From positions 222,933 through 286,932 of the forward strand of contig NW_019775438.1 of NCBI RefSeq assembly GCF_001039355.2: DNA of 64,000 nucleotides, written 5' to 3'. The DNA is from Lingula anatina. Taxonomy: Eukaryota > Brachiopoda > Lingulata > Lingulida > Lingulidae. This document shows positions 25,101 to 35,950 of the stretch, in pieces. A program made the translations under genes and the position numbers. Position 1 is the stretch's first letter; each line of letters opens with the position of its first letter. The notes below the pieces were generated by a model, which saw nothing but the letters and a program-made list of their open reading frames with translations, was not told the origin of the DNA and ran no database searches.

Positions 25101-25887
25101 ACTTACTTAGTAACATTGGTGAAAATATTATTGTTTCATAGTGAACTTTTTTCTTAATTTACAATGAAAGTTCCATGTGATTTTATTATTTTTTTTGTCC
25201 TTCTCATTTATAGACTGTAGTTTGATGTTATGCATTAAGGAGATTTGATCAAATCCTATTACATCCTAAATACTTTTCAGGACCTAGTGAACTGGGTGAG
25301 GGACAAGCAGGAAGTGGAGATTGTTGACCTGGTGCTAAGGTTGAAGGACAAAATGGTACCTGCTCATTCTTTTTTTTTTTTCATTATATGAAAAATGAGA
25401 AAATCCAAAGTGTGCATGTTTTTGCCAGCTCTGTTGGACTCTTTGTTAATTATTATACTGCATGTATATGTGTGTGCATGTAATATTGATTAAAGATTTG
25501 CAGACCACCTGATTCTTGACATGTATAGTTGCAAGCAGACCAGAAAATGAGTACTTTTGTTTTACACTCTGAGTTGGTTCTAAAGAACAGTCTTCAGGAT
25601 TTGAATTTTATATCGTTCCCTTGCACATTTGAAAAAAATGAAACTGAAAAAATTTGACATATCATGATTAGATTTTTATACTTATTATGGATTTGGAGTT
25701 GTTGCTTTAAAGTGCAAATGATTATCGTTATTATATTTTATTTTCATTCTTATTATTGTAGATTAGTGCACAAAACAATGATATACCTGTCTCCATGGAC
25801 ATTGTGAAAAAACTGAAATGTCACCTTCACAGTATCATCAGTTCTCTGCCAGAGGACCTACAATCAGTACTGAAGACACATCTTTGA
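15433..25887 (+). CDS. DENND6: DENND6, DENN-domain guanine nucleotide exchange factor (complete, 21 exons)
   Basis: DENND6 proteins (vertebrate A and B) are DENN-domain exchange factors; DENND6A activates Rab14 in endosomal recycling. Exons: 15433-15594, 16762-16800, 17195-17237, 17788-17897, 18265-18345, 18732-18837, 19174-19253, 19433-19495, 19825-19880, 20110-20170, 20425-20486, 20807-20902, 21260-21354, 21787-21852, 23081-23145, 23520-23609, 23943-23996, 24228-24337, 24899-25001, 25281-25355, 25762-25887. All are AG/GT-bounded and phase-consistent, giving 580 residues against roughly 585-608 in vertebrates. Diagnostic strings: [73 protein letters not shown]. The start is the ATG in CACAAGATGG; upstream in-frame codons lack another ATG. 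Exon 18 is followed by a 37-bp repeat carrying its donor, and exon 6 has stray copies near 33.3 and 39.8 kb. Confidence 0.95.
18531..18609 (+). repeat. (CT)n microsatellite in DENND6 intron 5
   Basis: About 39 CT dinucleotides lie roughly 120 bases upstream of the exon-6 acceptor. The same tract, shortened, accompanies the exon-6 copies near 33.5 and 40.0 kb, which shows the copies were made from genomic DNA and not from spliced mRNA. Confidence 0.95.
19076..19152 (+). repeat. (ATT)n microsatellite in DENND6 intron 6
   Basis: About 25 ATT-type units with interruptions, ending roughly 20 bases before the DENND6 exon-7 acceptor, where they crowd the branch-point region. Confidence 0.95.
24326..24466 (+). 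repeat. DENND6: 37-bp tandem repeat carrying the DENND6 exon-18 donor
   Basis: Four units of 37 bases start inside the end of exon 18. Each contains CTATACAG followed by GTATGG, the natural donor. The GTs are at 24338 (natural), 24375, 24412 and 24449. More degenerate units follow to about 24560. Because 37 is not a multiple of three, and the retained sequence reads GTATGGTAG, use of a later donor would end or shift the frame. Confidence 0.9.
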
Positions 25888-25968
25888 ATTTTGAATTTGT
25901 AACAAGTATTAGGATTGGTCTGAAGAAACCAGAGAAACAAGTGACTGGCCATAGTTGTTGAAGATTGA

Positions 25969-25974
25969 AATAAA
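25969..25974 (+). terminator. DENND6: Candidate proximal poly(A) signal of DENND6
   Basis: AATAAA lies 82 bases after the DENND6 stop codon. A second AATAAA is at 26656-26661. Either could end the transcript; sequence alone cannot decide. Confidence 0.4.
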
Positions 25975-26944
25975 AGAGAAAAGATGAGTGGCCATGATGG
26001 TCAGTATAAGAATGGAAGGGAAAAGATGATTGGACCAGCCACTGAAGATGCAGGATCTGTTGGTGAAAGTTTGTTGATTAAATGAGAAATGCAGGATTGC
26101 ACAGATTGTTTGCGTAGTCAAAGAGGACACGTTTGTAAAAATTGGCAGGATTTTTCCAAGTATTTACAAACAAGGGAATACCCGGATTTCATCATGGTGC
26201 TTGTTGTAGTTGAACTGGGCAGAACACTTAGGATTCGATTGCTCAGGTGATACCACTGGCACAAAGCACAGGCCAGTACTGGTTGAGCTGTGTAGAAAAA
26301 TACCTCAAGAACATTATATGTAATCAAAAATAACTAGTATGCATAGCATCTATGACTGGTCACATTGGTAATGGCAATAGTTGACACCGATAATGATGTT
26401 GTATTGTTATTTTCAAAATTTTATGAATATCAATTATGGAATTCAAGCTCATGGCAGGACCAAGGCAGTGGGTTTTGATTAGAATGTGATCATGTTTTAA
26501 GGCACAAGGCTTGAAAAATTTCATAAAATTGGGTTTCAATTTTCACTTCCAATTATTTTCTGTATGTAGCTTTTCAGCTTCATCTTTCATATTAATCCAA
26601 AATAATGGATCCAGAAGCCCTCGCCAGATCAAGTTTTTAATTACTTTTGGTTCTAATAAAATGTGACAGTGTTACCGTTTCTTATCATTATGAGCCACTA
26701 TGCATTAGGTGAAATGTCATTGGTTTTATAAAACAATTTCTGCTGTTACAGTATAAATAGTGATAATTTATTACAAAACTTTATTTTAATACAAATGTGC
26801 CCCTCTGCCTTTACTGACATATCATAATTAGGAGTTGTGAAAGCCTTTTACTGCCATAGAAGGCATGTACTTACAGTAGGAGAAAAGGCAGAAAGTGTCT
26901 ACTGCATTCAGTAGTACCACGAGTTACACTTAATTTACACCCCA

Positions 26945-27145
26945 TTCTCATAGATTAGATCGACCTACATTGGATCGACCTAACTCCCTGGGGGTTCACG
27001 CTAAATAGCTGTCAGCCGGGCGGACACGAAAGTTAATTACCCCTTAAAGCTTGTAGTAGGCGGGGACGGACACTTAAGGGGGATTATCTGACAGTAATCT
27101 AGTGAGACTCCCCGCGGTGATAGATCGATCTAAAAGTTGTGAGAA
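26945..27145. mobile_element. ~200-bp inverted-repeat element (MITE candidate)
   Basis: Left end TTCTCATAGATTAGATCGAC; right end, reverse-complemented, TTCTCACAACTTTTAGATCG. The middle is markedly G+C-richer than the flanks and non-coding. Target duplication not evident. Confidence 0.65.
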
Positions 27146-28484
27146 CAGAGCCTTAGTGCTTTGTTTTAATAGTCCTCTCCTCCATGTGTGCCATAATGAG
27201 TATAGCGAATTGTCTCTGAATTCACAATTGAAATAATTTCAGAGTGAAAATGAAAAATAACTGTAATACTGGCAAATCTTGAAAGCATTTTTTTTTTCTG
27301 GATCTTTAATGTTCCCTTTATTATATTATGCGTATTATATTATGTGCACTTACTTCATGAAGAAAGTCAGCTTGCAGAGAGGAAGTCATTTTTAAGGTCT
27401 TGGACTCTGAAACTTTGCATGTTACTGGAGCAGAAAGTAATGATCATGAAAGTTTTTAAAATTGACTGTCACAATGTCAATTTCCTATCACTGTCACTGT
27501 AAAATGTTTGTGCTGTAATACTGTATTATTATAATACTCATTCACATGCCTTCTGTTAAATTTCAGACATCTCAGTACTTAAAAGAGGCAATGTATTATG
27601 AGAATCTGAATCACAGAAATAAAAATTGTTTTACTGCAAACTTGAATTGTTCTTTGGCATTTGATTTCAAGTCCGAAGCTGCACAGTCAGTTGGTCATAT
27701 TTTTTTCCATAGACCAACAGAAAGTATTTTCACTGAAAAAAAATCATTGTACGCAGTTCATTCCACATCCCATTGTTATTCCAGAAGTGTGAAATTATTC
27801 ATTTTAAAATAAGAGCATGCGCACACACACACACACACACACAAAGGGAAATAACAAGACGACGGTCTGCTTCTTGACCCAAGATCGAGACCACTTGGTT
27901 TATCAACCCACACAGCAAAAACTATATGGTATTATTCAGAGCAGCAAGATAAATTGATAGGCTTTGAGTACCAGAGAAATTGTGGTAACCTTTGAAAAAC
28001 TTCATAATAGACTATAACGGGCAAAATGTCACTTTCATATTTAATGTCTCATCAGTTATGTCACTCATATTTTCATACATCGAACAAAAGAATGTTAACA
28101 TTTCAGGTGAATAAAATATTGGGGGAAAAAGGTTTATTTATTATTTTTAAAACAAATGAGATTATTAATGTAAAAAAAAGACAAAACTGGTTTGTGCATG
28201 TATATTTTTGTTTGTCCAAAGTTTCATCATTGCATAATACTAAAAGCTAACAAATATAAACGCGGGGTTGATCAGAAAATTTAAAACTATCAAAAAAAAA
28301 GTAGTTCAGGTACTGACAAAAATTCTAACCAAGGCCTAAAAAAGTAACATGAATATCATTTTCATAGCACCAACTGCTTCAGTACATAAAAGTATACAGA
28401 AACAATACATAACATATATCTACATATAAAAATATCATCATAACTACTAAGAAAACACAAAGACATAATGGAGACCACACGTGG

Positions 28485-28738
28485 TCATTACTCATTCTTT
28501 TCAATGGAAAAAATTGAATTTTACAGATACTGCATTTTTTCAGGTCATAATTTTTTGAAACTAGAACATTCCTATTGAGTGGCAGCAAGAAAATTAAAAA
28601 GCAGATTACTCTATAGTTCTTTTCTATACAGTAAAAGCAACACAAATGCCAAACAGAAATATTACTTTTTTGTGATTATAAAATCATGCATAGGAAAGTT
28701 TGATAATTTTGGCCCATTGAAAAGATAAGAGTAATTAT
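28485..28738. mobile_element. MITE family 1, copy 2
   Basis: The interior shares GAATTTTACAGATACTGCA, GAGTGGCAGCAAGAAAATT and CTCTATAGTTCTTTTCTAT with the copies at 10.7 and 62.1 kb. The terminal inverted repeats are eroded on the left (CATTACTCATTCTTTTCAAT) and clearer on the right. Confidence 0.8.
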
Positions 28739-28856
28739 CGTATGTTGATGCACATCTCCAACTAATAGTACAATATTCCGACTGGTAAAATTTTTTATTC
28801 TTTGGACATTTATTTCTTCATTCCTGATAAAGCATGCCAGCAATTAAGAAACTTGC

Positions 28857-28859
<3 letters not shown>

Positions 28860-28930
<71 letters not shown>
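28860..28930 (+). repeat. (AT)n microsatellite
   Basis: About 35 AT units in the gene-free stretch between DENND6 and the CUB gene. Confidence 0.95.
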
Positions 28931-28931
<1 letters not shown>

Positions 28932-30960
28932 CCTGAACACAACATTTTGATTTCACATCTAGAGCAATGTTTTAGTGATGGTAATCACTTTGAAACAAAA
29001 TATTTCAAGGGAAACATATCTGTTTTGTAAATGTTATGTTCCAACAATTAATATCACTAAAACATTTCAAAACAAACACCAATACAGTTGTGAAAATGCC
29101 AACTCTCTGCTCTATTAGCTTCTGAAATGGCTCACTTGTGCTAATAGAAGGCTGCTGTTTGAACCTTTAAACAGAAGGCACCATTATTTCATCCAGAACA
29201 GAAACGTTTTTAAATTAGGGTACATTTCCTTACTACAGATCTCCCAGACTTAATTCAAACTAAACACAACACAAAGTGTTTTGTATTCAGAACACAATCC
29301 CACGCATGTAGTGTATTTCTAACAGTTATTAGGACACTGCATCTTCATTATGTTCCTAATCATAGTTACTTCTAATGAAACAAAAACACCAACACATCTA
29401 TTTCACTGAACGCTTAACAGATTTTCAATCTAAAATATTCAAGTCTTCAGCAAAAAAAAATCTTTGCAATGACCATTTAACTGTGACAATGTAATACTCT
29501 ATTCAGTTAGTTTGTAGTCCAAAGCTCCCACCTCGCCATTTGACAATAAACCTACAGGGGCATGTGCCCATGCATGCACGCACAGAAAAAAAAAAAAAAC
29601 AAAAAAAAAAAAAGCAAATCAATAAAAATAAAAAGACACATAGAATTCAAACTAATTTTGGCTGATATTTTTTCAAAAAGCGAATTGTTTCTCCAATCTT
29701 GTATCAACATGGCCTCTGAGACAGCAAATACAATATCTTTCTAACTGCAAACAAAAAAGATAAATAATATTTCCAACATAAAAATTTGATAATCATTTCA
29801 CAATTTTCATTAAAACATTTTGAACACTGAGATGGGTTTAGGTCACCGAGTTTGCATTTAAGTGAGCAACTTATATGATAAATGTTGAACTATGAAAATG
29901 TTTGAAAAAGTGGCATTTTAAATTGGTGAGAAATTGCCATAATAGCAAGACAAAACATACATCAGCTCTCAGTTTGGAAGCATTAAAGAATGAAAGAACC
30001 GTACATAATTTCAAAAAGTTTTTTTTTTTACTTTTCTGAAAATCTCCATATAGGCAGAAAATTGGAATCTGGCTGCCATATTGATATGGTTTCATATCAA
30101 AAATAGCAAAGAATACCATATCAACAAATGTGCGTAAATTCATACCGTTGGATCAAAGTACAGAGACTGCTCCCTTTTATTGCAGTATTGCTGTATTACT
30201 TAGAAGTAAGAAAATAAGTTTTACATTGCATGAGTACCATATATTATGCAAATATGCATAACAGGAAAAAACTTTTGGGAGAAACCCTGTTACAACGAGA
30301 CATCAATCATTTATAATTAAAAGCATGAGCATATATGTACATGAACATGTGTTCTGAAAGCAGAATTATGCCTTAATTCCAGTAAGCACACAAATAGTAT
30401 ATATACCAGTGGTATAACTGTCTACAACAGTGTTATAATGTAATATATAAAAGGCAATGGACTCTACAAATTTACAAGGAAAACATACCATGGTATTACC
30501 TGAATAATACACTGAAACTTTCAGCAATAAACATGTTTGTTTGAAACATAAAATACCATTTGTACCACATGGGAAGCTGCAATGTAAAGCTACAAAATTG
30601 GAACTTGGAGCACGTTTACTGATTTTATACATGAACATCGATGGAAGAAAAACAGAAAATAATTGGACTAATATTATATACTTTCTACTTGGGATAAAAT
30701 CAGCTGACAATAGCCATAAAATCTATAACAACACTATTATACTACAGTGACTACATATTATATATAGTAAGTATGTTACAAAGTCTTATACCCTATGAAC
30801 GTTTGACTATTTAATTTGATAATACTAGTATTCACACTAGGTTGTTCTAATGTACAGCATACACTTCCTGATAACTTCTGGCAACACTTTGATACACATT
30901 CTTTCACCAGTGTTAACAGATTTTTGTTGAATTGCACATAACATATTTCTAGTTATGCCA

Positions 30961-31114
30961 GGGCCCCGTAACTCAAAAGTATCGCACATAGCGACCGAGC
31001 ACAAGCATCTTGATTCCATAACTCGCCCATACTTGCCCCACATAATACACTATAGCCTCTATATGATGTTGCTATTCGAGTTTCGATTTACGATGCTTTC
31101 GAGTTACGGGGCCC
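30961..31114. mobile_element. 154-bp MITE with GGGCCCCGTAACTC ends
   Basis: Left end GGGCCCCGTAACTCAAAAGT; right end, reverse-complemented, GGGCCCCGTAACTCGAAAGC. The first 14 bases are a perfect inverted repeat. No coding potential and no clear target duplication. Confidence 0.8.
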
Positions 31115-31474
31115 AGTTCTAAAGTATCGAATCCCAGGCAGCATCAAGATAAACTAAAGTTCTCAAAATCCCATCTAACTTTCATGATTGTCCCTATACT
31201 AATACTAAATTTCTAAAAACAGAGGTACTAGTGCACCAAATACAAAACTGGAGGTAATACATTTTGCAGATTTTTCAATCAACAAGCAACCCAACAGATT
31301 TCACTATATTGACCAAATCAACATAAATGCAATTTCAAGACAATACAGCATGGTTTCATATTTGCATTACGGCAAATCAAAAGGCTATAGGAACATTTGA
31401 ATAGTAAGCTGTTTCAAGGCATCCACTCTGGAAAAATACACAATTTCGCAGGCATTCATCCCCATGAACTATAC

Positions 31475-31776
31475 ACTTTCTAGATGGCCACCATGCAGTA
31501 TCTACAATATTTTAAGTTAAAGACCACGGTCGACACACAGTTTCTGGATATCCATCATGGCATAACGGTAAAAACCATGGATCCCATACAGTTGCTACTT
31601 GTCCATCATGGAATAATGGCAAAAAAAAAAAACACATGGCACCATACAGTTTCTACTTATCCATAAGGATGAAATGGCAAAAAAATCATAGCCACCATGC
31701 AGTTTCTCTTTATCCATCACGACATTGTAGTATCAACCATGGTCCTCATACAGTTTCTAGATTTATCCATCATGGA
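31475..31776 (-). repeat. ~50-59 bp minisatellite overlapping the CUB-gene stop codon
   Basis: Units share (plus strand) CAGTTTCTACTTATCCATCATGG. Their CAGT starts are at 31538, 31588, 31647, 31700 and 31751, so spacing is 50, 59, 53 and 51; a decayed copy lies near 31475. The last unit runs into the coding end: the stop codon (31770-31772) sits inside its CCATCATGG block. The rest forms the 3' UTR. Confidence 0.8.
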
Positions 31777-33484
31777 GGAGGAGCCATTTTGACCTGATCA
31801 TTATTTGTGGTATACTCCACCTCTCCATAGGCAGGGGGAGCAGAGGGATATGCCTGGGGTGCTGGGTAACCTTGAGTGGACTCAGGGGGTGGGTACGGGG
31901 TACCCCCTGGGGGCGGGTATGGGGTGCCCCCTGGGGGTGGGTATGGGGTGCCCCCTGGGGGTGGATATGGGGTGCTCCCTGGTGGGTAACCTTGAGGTGT
32001 GTAACCACCTGGGGGGTAAGACCCTGGGGGCCCACTCGTGGGAACTGTATGATAAGCTGTGCTGCCTGAAGAGAGAGAGGGAGAAAGATTATGTATTTCA
32101 GTGAATAACTAAGAGAGAACTTTGATATGTAATACAACTACTTTATCATAAACATTTTCTTCAAATTTGTAGAGCAGTTACTAAATATCCAGTTTTCACT
32201 CTGTTTCATATCTTGCCAGCTGTTGAGTACAGATATTCTCTGAGTAAAGTCATAAAGATTACTTAATACCCCTCTGTCTCCACCCCCCCCCACCCCCCAC
32301 CCCCACCCCACCCCGCTCCACCCCATCAATCTCCAACAGGAAATTCTTGGTCTACAATTTATCATAAACTAGAATACTTAATTTATGTGCATCTTAGAGA
32401 AAGAGTTAAAATCCCAGAAGACAACCTTAACCCTCAACCTTACCTGTAACAGTGGTAGTGGTTGTAGCAGCAGCAGCAGCTGGCTGACGGACAGTGCTTC
32501 TTCTGTTGTTACGACAACAGCAACAAATACAAACAACAATGCAAATCACGATTACGGCCACGACCCCAACCACAATGGCCACAAAAACACCAATAGCAAG
32601 GTTGAACACTTTTCCAGGGAGGTCACTGTAATCATCTGAAATTGAAAAGTGAATGTTATGCTTACAATGAAAGTGGCCATTTTGGATTGGGGGGAGGGTT
32701 TGGGGATTAAAGGTTCACTTGGTGGCTGGAAATCAAGAAATGTTGGTACTGAAATTAAACCCAAAATAAACTTCAAACAGAAGTATATTTTTGTATCAGA
32801 GGGGGAGAGAGAGAAAATGACAAATCCTCAAAATGGTCAAAAGAAAAGGAATGTCTTCAATATTAAGGAAACTGGAAAGTAGCACAATCACAAGAAGCTA
32901 CTCCCAGTAACCCATAACAATAACAAAAAATCTAACTCAGAACAGCACTGAAAATAACATTATGTAAATTAACCCTTACTTCTTAACTGATGCAGTCTTA
33001 GTGGTTTTATCAAACCCATTTTTGAGTAAGAGTCTACTGTATATACATATGAACATGACTTTTCACCAAAGTTTTCTGATCCAATAAACTTACAATCAGT
33101 GTCATCATCCTGTGCGCTGATTTTTATGGTAAAACGGTGTCCAACAGAGGTCCCACGACTGAGGAACAATGTTACATACCGTCCAGAAGTTACAAAACTA
33201 GTGGGTTTGCTGGATCCACAGGAGAGTTTTTCCTAAAAAAAAAAAAACAAAAAAACATTACAATTAAATTTCACAAACCTGCTTCTAAGCTGGGTTCCCC
33301 ATTATCAAAGTATTCTGGAGCCATAATCTCCACCATGTGTTACAACAGTGGGATGAAGGGCAGCTTAGACACTAACACTAGGGACTGGTATATACAGAAA
33401 GATACATAGTGAGAAACCAGTGAAGACAGGAAGGATTGAAAAGATGCAAGACAAAAGACAGACAGAAGGACAAGCCAACAATTC

Positions 33485-33538
<54 letters not shown>

Positions 33539-34363
33539 TTCATAATAACATATGTTAATTACATAATTTTCTCACTCACCCTTAATGATGTAGTTGTGAA
33601 AGATTCATAAATGAAGAGGTCTGTATCACAATTTGGCATATTAAAGTCATCAAAAGTCACTTTCAGTTTAGATGTACTTAAAAAAGCTTTGAAGGTCATT
33701 CTACAAGATGATGGCAGAAATGCAGATCCTCCAGTCCCTGTAGCTTTGACAGTCACTTCTCCATAACTGGTAACTGTCTCAGTCTGGCTGCAGTCAGAAC
33801 TGTCATCCATATATCCTGTGAAAAAGAAAAAGAACTACACAATGGGGAAAAATGCTGGACACAATCTCGAGTATTAAAATATGTTAGATAGTATCATACA
33901 AAAATTTTCCCCAGAGAACTGGATGATCAGTTTTCTTAGTAGATGGCTAATATTTCTTACAATGTTTTAAAAGATTTTTAGGACGTGACAATTTGATTTG
34001 TTAGGACAGTTGGATGGCCCAGATGATCTGTATACCATGTTTAACATTAAAAAACTGAGGTCAACAGTAATTACGGTGATAAGGTTTAACGTTATTACAT
34101 TTTTCAAACAAGGTGCATTTCTTTTCAGATTGACAGATAACAAAGATATGAGCTTTATCAGCAGTGTAAGTGCCCACACCTCTAAAGATTGGTACGTGTA
34201 TACAACCAATTGTTCAATATGATAACTCACGTTTGATATTATGTTGATCAAGACAATGTAACAGTAAATCTAGTTAATACTTACTTGTAAAGCCCTCTGC
34301 CTGTCTACATACACCACACACCAAAGCAGCTATAATTAAGAGCTTATAGCCTGAACACCTCAT
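31770..34363 (-). CDS. CUB-like type I membrane protein with PPxY tail (complete, 5 exons)
   Basis: I do not recognise a named family; the architecture is clear. Exons: 34285-34363, 33580-33815, 33094-33232, 32444-32635, 31770-32065, phase-consistent, 313 residues. Residues 1 to about 25 form a signal peptide (MRCSGYKLLIIAALVCGVC). Exons 2-3 encode a domain with four cysteines (DCSQTE, SSCRM, PNCDTD, LSCGS) and the strand pattern of a CUB domain, including LKVTFDDFNMPNCDTDLFIY. A membrane helix (about 161-187, VFNLAIGVFVAIVVGVVAVI onward) is followed by CICCCCRNNRR, a possible palmitoylation and stop-transfer site. The tail has YPPGG and four TPYPPPGG-type repeats, then PPAYGEVEY (a PPxY WW-ligand) and ends KMAPPP. 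It looks like a surface adaptor for WW-domain proteins such as NEDD4-type ligases (inference). Exons 1-2 recur at 40-40.8 kb because of the assembly. Confidence 0.85.
31887..31985 (-). repeat. 24-bp coding repeat (PYPPPGGT) in the CUB-protein tail
   Basis: Four near-identical 24-base units within the last exon encode eight-residue repeats of the form TPYPPPGG. They are in frame and collagen-free, typical of slippage-grown Pro/Tyr-rich tails. Confidence 0.85.
32279..32325 (-). repeat. G-rich tract, G-quadruplex candidate, in CUB-gene intron 4
   Basis: The minus (sense) strand has six or more runs of three to eight G separated by single bases, between exons 4 and 5. It would be present in the pre-mRNA. 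Confidence 0.75.
33269..33538 (-). pseudogene. Copy of DENND6 exon 6 with splice sites, in CUB-gene intron 2 (allele A)
   Basis: The 106-base block 33279-33384 on the minus strand matches DENND6 exon 6 (18732-18837) almost base for base, with both splice sites, about 120 bases of intron 5 and part of its CT tract. It reads [14 protein letters not shown] and then hits TAA where the parent has GAG. The copy lies in sense orientation inside the CUB gene, just before its exon 3. Inclusion would add 106 bases and break the frame. Confidence 0.9.
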
Positions 34364-35620
34364 TGTTCTAATAATATGCTAGTTTAATATTCCCTGAAAG
34401 AAGATACATGTATACTTATTCAAGCAAAAATATGAAGGAAAAATATATTTATCTTAATCTGTTCCTTATGCACTCAATATTGGCCAATGTGTTGCTTTTT
34501 AATTTATGTGTTGTATCTTTTCCATATTTCTGGGTGTAAACAAACAAAATTATAAAATGAAGATGATTCATGATCACAGACAATTGTTACACATCTAAAA
34601 TGCATGATTTATCAACATTGACTAACAATAGAATAAGACCCAAATAATATTAAGAGTTGTGGCGATTTGGGGGGAGAAAACTGGTACAGTATTTCTAAGC
34701 ATACAAGCAGAGTCATTTTAGATGGTTTTGAGATTCCTCTGCTGACTAAGGCGATTGACATGTGATACACTAGCTGTCATGGTTCAGGCAAACCTATTCT
34801 ACAGTCAAAGCATGTCAACTAAATAATTGGGTGCAAGTCATTCTGCGACATGGAAACCGTTGGCATGAATCACAAAATCATGATCACGCATTAACAAAAG
34901 TGTCATTGCTCAATTTATTATTATTATTATCATTTGGTGTTTTATATGAGAAAACTTAAATATGTAACTCTAGTCACCCCTGTGGTAATACTTTCAAAAA
35001 ATATTTAAAAAAATAACTGCTGAATAGTTATATTTTGACAAATAAGACTTTCTTATCTGTCATATCATAAGTGACAAACTCTGAACAACAGATGGGGAAT
35101 TTCTCACGGGGATTACCAACTATGACGGGACGTATATTGTACTGACAGAAATACAATAAAGCCTTGTGCCTGAAGTCACTTGTAGGTTGACTTATGCAAG
35201 CTCAAATGAAGAAGTTTAAAGATTTACCTTGTTTCGTGAAGTAACCTCTGTACTTTTAACCGGAATCTACTAATCATTCTTTCTACACCCTTGCTCTCAC
35301 AAAGCTACATCCAGAATCGAACATTTGTTTCGGCTTTTTTCAGGAATGTCATGCAGTGCAGTTATTCCCATTAAACTATGTCATCAAAATAAAAAGAAAC
35401 ACGTTTTTAATTTTTCTATTGCAATTTATCAAACTTTCACAAAATATAATTTGTATTTGAATGTTCATTTGTGATTGCGCAGGGCTTTTGCAACAAAGCA
35501 CAATGAGGAAGCCTCGATTGCACCTGTGCCCTACCAAATTTCATACAAGCACGTTTATCTGAGACCGAGGTCAACGCGAAGAAAAGGAAAATGTGTGGAG
35601 ATGACTAATAACAACAAAAA
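34364..35620. promoter_or_regulatory. Shared upstream region between the CUB gene and makorin (allele A)
   Basis: The CUB-protein gene (minus, start 34363) and makorin (plus, start 35621) are divergent with 1.26 kb between start codons. The same interval recurs at 40816-42082 on allele B with scattered substitutions. Promoters of both genes are expected here; I see no decisive core element. Confidence 0.5.
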
Positions 35621-35661
35621 ATGGCGGAAGCAGCATCTCCCCGTGGTCAAGTGTTATGCCG
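35621..35661 (+). CDS. MKRN1: Makorin exon 1, allele-A copy
   Basis: 41 bases: [13 protein letters not shown] plus two bases of an Arg codon, then donor GTATGT. MAEAA matches the vertebrate MKRN1 start. It is identical in this exon to 42083-42123. In the window as written it is followed by the transposon-bearing intron and an unfinished contig end at 39687, so it does not run directly into exon 2. An overlapping out-of-frame ATG lies just upstream (ATGACTAATAAC). Confidence 0.85.
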
Positions 35662-35950
35662 GTATGTTGAATCTCGACATATGACAGTGACATAGCTGCA
35701 AAAAACAATTCATGTAGTACATAAATAAAACACCCGAACCTCAGTTGCACTTGCTTGAATTTAAACAGCCATTTTAAATGATTGAGAAAACTGGGTGTTT
35801 TTATGCTCATATTTAATTTATGACGTTATAAAAATAATGCAATAATTACTTGACACCGTGCGATTGATTTTAATATGTATCATTACAACACAGTATGTAC
35901 ACAAAGTGTGGAATAAACAATTTTACGCCCTTTGTATATAAGGATTTTCG

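Larger units (their letters stand above)
25975..31474. other. Intergenic region, no gene seen
   Basis: Possible DENND6 3' UTR at the left, then three inverted-repeat elements and an AT microsatellite. DENND6 and the CUB gene converge on this stretch. No frame with recognisable protein content on either strand. Confidence 0.65.

Noticed and set aside
31763-32137. 124-codon minus frame with QGAPHTHP repeats
   Set aside because: Shifted reading of the CUB-gene last exon. The frame in phase with exon 4 gives the TPYPPPGG repeats and a PPxY motif.
35475-35684. 69-codon frame over makorin exon 1 (and its copy at 41937-42146)
   Set aside because: It overlaps makorin exon 1 in another frame and has no recognisable content; the makorin frame starts at 35621 and joins exon 2 in phase.
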